Shown here: one piece after another, positions 15,707 through 16,807 of the stretch
How the letters are laid out: every line of letters begins with the position of its first letter
Position numbering within the stretch: the first letter of the stretch is position 1
From: Vulcanimicrobiia bacterium
Lineage (GTDB): Bacteria > Eremiobacterota > Eremiobacteria > Baltobacterales > Baltobacteraceae
Length of the DNA: 16,807 nucleotides
Direction: 5' to 3'
Assembly (NCBI GenBank): GCA_024281135.1
Contig: JAMXLG010000358.1
Coordinates: 1 to 16,807 of the forward strand
The notes under the pieces: generated by a model
The model's input: only the letters and a program-made list of their open reading frames with translations
Database searches by the model: none
Told to the model about the DNA's origin: nothing
Translations under genes and position numbers: made by a program

Positions 15707-15723
15707 CGGCCTTTGTCAGGATT
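15699..15723 (+). terminator. Hairpin at the end of the ferredoxin-like gene
   Basis: AATCCTGAC (15699-15707) is a perfect reverse complement of GTCAGGATT (15715-15723) around a 7-nt loop, GGCCTTT. The gene's TGA stop (15704-15706) lies in the 5' arm. No U-tract follows, so termination may be inefficient or the hairpin may protect the transcript end. Confidence 0.5.
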
Positions 15724-15742
15724 GGTCGGCTAGTATGACGAT

Positions 15743-16123
15743 ATGAGCACGACCGAAACAGCACCCAAGACCCGCGGCTTCGACTTCGTCATCTACCAAA
15801 CCACCGACATGAAGCGGCTACGCTCGTTCTACGAGCAACTGCTCGACCTTAAACCGACGGTCGAGTATCAGGACTTTTACGTCGAGTACGATCTACCCGA
15901 CGGCAACACTTTCGCGATCGGCCGCGATCCCGCGGCGACGGAATTCGTTCCAGCCGGGGGCGTCGTTTTCGGAGTCGAGGACGCTGAAACGCTTGGCCGC
16001 CGCGTCCAACAGCTGGGAGGCATGTACGTCAAGCGCTTCGGCGAGGGTGATCCATGCTTTTCAGAATGGTGCATGGACCCGGACGGCAACGTCTTCGGCC
16101 TGCATCAGCGCAAGCAAAAGTAA
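15743..16123 (+). CDS. VOC (glyoxalase/bleomycin resistance) family protein
   Basis: The 126-residue product has a single VOC fold: a first beta-alpha-beta-beta-beta unit (DFVIYQTTDMKRLRSFYEQLLDLKP) and a second (VVFGVEDAETLGRRVQQLGG, then FSEWCMDPDGNVFGLHQ), ending in the typical DPDGN-x-FGL-x-Q strand. Such proteins use metal-assisted chemistry or bind small molecules; glyoxalase, resistance and dioxygenase roles all occur and cannot be separated here. Length fits one paired module, so it would act as a dimer. The ATG at 15743 has no Shine-Dalgarno site; a TAGTAT box lies at 15731-15736, which would place the transcript start at or very near the ATG (leaderless). Confidence 0.85.
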   Translation: MSTTETAPKTRGFDFVIYQTTDMKRLRSFYEQLLDLKPTVEYQDFYVEYDLPDGNTFAIGRDPAATEFVPAGGVVFGVEDAETLGRRVQQLGGMYVKRFGEGDPCFSEWCMDPDGNVFGLHQRKQK

Positions 16124-16155
16124 CCCGAAAAGCTTCTACTAGGGCTTGACGACCC

Positions 16156-16194
16156 GTAACCATTTGGTTACCATATGCGTAACCAAATGGTTAC
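16156..16194. promoter_or_regulatory. Double palindromic ArsR operator overlapping promoter and start
   Basis: GTAACCATTTGGTTAC (16156-16171) and GTAACCAAATGGTTAC (16179-16194) are each 7-bp inverted repeats with a 2-bp centre, and are exact reverse complements of one another, separated by 7 bp. Together they form a 39-bp element. TTGACG at 16146-16151 and TACCAT at 16169-16174 (17-nt spacer) make a plausible promoter, so the first palindrome fills the spacer and the second covers the start site. This is the arrangement expected for autorepression by the ArsR protein encoded just downstream. Confidence 0.8.
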
Positions 16195-16501
16195 CGCTGA
16201 TCTCGTCTTTAAAGCACTAGCCGATCCAACGCGGCGCGAAATCCTGAACATCCTACGCAACGGCCGTTGTTCCGTCGGCGATTTGGCCGCCAACTTTCAT
16301 ACGAGCCGCCCCGCGATCTCCAAACACTTGCGCGTTTTGCGCGAGGCGAAGCTCGTGAAAGATACGCCGCAAGGAGCGTCGCGCATGTGCGAACTCAACC
16401 CCGATCCGCTCAAACGCATCGACGCCTGGCTCGAAGATTACAAACACTTCTGGGATCGCAGTCTCGAGCGTCTCAAAGAACACGTGGAGAATCAACGATG
16501 A
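16187..16501 (+). CDS. ArsR-family winged-helix repressor
   Basis: The product is about 104 residues from the ATG at 16187 (108 from the in-frame ATG at 16175). It has the ArsR winged-helix pattern: ALADPTRREILNILRNG, a recognition helix in TSRPAISKHLRVLREAKLV, and a wing in PQGASRMCELNP. No cysteine metal-site motif (CVC) is present, so it belongs to the non-metal group often paired with an AHSA1/SRPBCC protein. The start at 16187 is preferred because a promoter inferred from TTGACG/TACCAT would begin transcription around 16181, downstream of 16175; no ribosome site precedes either ATG, so the message may be nearly leaderless. The stop overlaps the next start by 4 bp (ATGA). The palindromes upstream suggest autoregulation. 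Confidence 0.88.
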   Translation: MVTADLVFKALADPTRREILNILRNGRCSVGDLAANFHTSRPAISKHLRVLREAKLVKDTPQGASRMCELNPDPLKRIDAWLEDYKHFWDRSLERLKEHVENQR

Positions 16502-16807
16502 GTATTGCTCAAACGGAAAGCACGATCGTTCGAGAAATCACGATCGACGCGCCAGCGGAAAAAATCTTCGCTGCATTGACCGACCCGAAGCAGCTGCCGC
16601 AATGGTGGGGCGAAGACGGAAAATATCACACTGAGCACATGGACGTCGATTTACGCGTCGGCGGCGTGTGGCGTACTACAGGGACGGATCCCGGTGGCAA
16701 CTCGTTCGCAGTTGAAGGTGAATACACCATCGTGCAGCCGCCGCATCTTCTCGAGTTCACGTGGCGGCACGATTGGGAAGGCGCCGATAGAACCGAAACG
16801 GTCGTAC
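16498..16807 (+). CDS. SRPBCC/AHSA1-family protein, 3' end cut by window edge
   Basis: About 103 residues are visible. The pattern REITIDAPAEKIFAALTDPKQLPQWWGEDG, then MDVDLRVGGVWRTTGTDPGGN, EGEYTIVQPPHLLEFTWRHDW is typical of START/SRPBCC proteins of the AHSA1 (Aha1 C-terminal-like) group, which have a helix-grip fold with a hydrophobic cavity; full members are around 140-170 residues. It overlaps the ArsR gene by 4 bp and is co-transcribed, a pairing frequently seen in bacteria. The ligand is unknown; repression by the ArsR protein probably controls it. Confidence 0.88.
   Translation, partial: MSIAQTESTIVREITIDAPAEKIFAALTDPKQLPQWWGEDGKYHTEHMDVDLRVGGVWRTTGTDPGGNSFAVEGEYTIVQPPHLLEFTWRHDWEGADRTETVV

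Noticed and set aside
1..16807. CRISPR arrays, insertion sequences, rRNA genes
   Set aside because: No regularly spaced direct repeats, no transposase-like ORF with terminal inverted repeats and no rRNA sequence were seen on reading both strands.

Overview
The window is GC-rich, gene-dense bacterial DNA. A large TonB-dependent receptor with a signal peptide and a carboxypeptidase-regulatory-like N-terminal domain implies an organism with an outer membrane. The style of that receptor, together with the sortilin-type beta-propeller protein, the DUF5069-like protein and the mixed metabolic cluster, recalls uncultivated soil lineages such as Candidatus Eremiobacterota (WPS-2). That placement is an impression, not something proved by the sequence.

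Layout. (1) Positions 1-3428, minus strand: a Rieske non-haem iron oxygenase gene followed, with a 1-nt stop/start overlap, by a large beta-propeller (VPS10/sortilin-like, BNR-repeat) gene that runs off the left edge. (2) Positions 3429-3562: a short divergent control region with good Shine-Dalgarno sites facing both ways and a perfect 8-bp inverted repeat near its middle. (3) Positions 3563-11004, plus strand: a tightly packed seven-gene run with overlaps or gaps of at most 18 nt. In order: a second Rieske oxygenase, a sarcosine/N-methyltryptophan-oxidase-type flavoprotein, a sodium:solute symporter, a PYROXD2/phytoene-desaturase-like flavoprotein, a 3-hydroxyisobutyrate-dehydrogenase-like enzyme, a DUF5069-like protein and an alpha/beta hydrolase. 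It closes with a strong hairpin terminator that contains the last stop codon. (4) Positions 11040-14696, minus strand: the TonB-dependent receptor, convergent with the operon. (5) Positions 14697-16807: a flank of small genes: a short, apparently truncated HNH/zinc-ribbon protein, an unusual threonine tRNA with a long variable arm, a cysteine-rich [2Fe-2S]-type protein, a VOC protein, and an ArsR repressor with a conspicuous double palindromic operator followed by an overlapping SRPBCC/AHSA1 gene cut by the right edge.

How the genes may work together. The two Rieske proteins resemble the glycine betaine/carnitine/stachydrine monooxygenase group, and the next enzyme is of the type that oxidatively N-demethylates secondary or tertiary amino acids. 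With a co-transcribed Na+-coupled symporter, this reads as an uptake and stepwise demethylation pathway for an N-methylated (betaine-like) compound, with two further oxidoreductases and a hydrolase acting downstream. The substrate cannot be read from sequence, and no Rieske reductase partner is visible. The most unusual single element is the tRNA: anticodon UGU (Thr) and a Thr-like acceptor stem, combined with a class II (Ser/Leu-like) D arm and a 14-nt variable arm.
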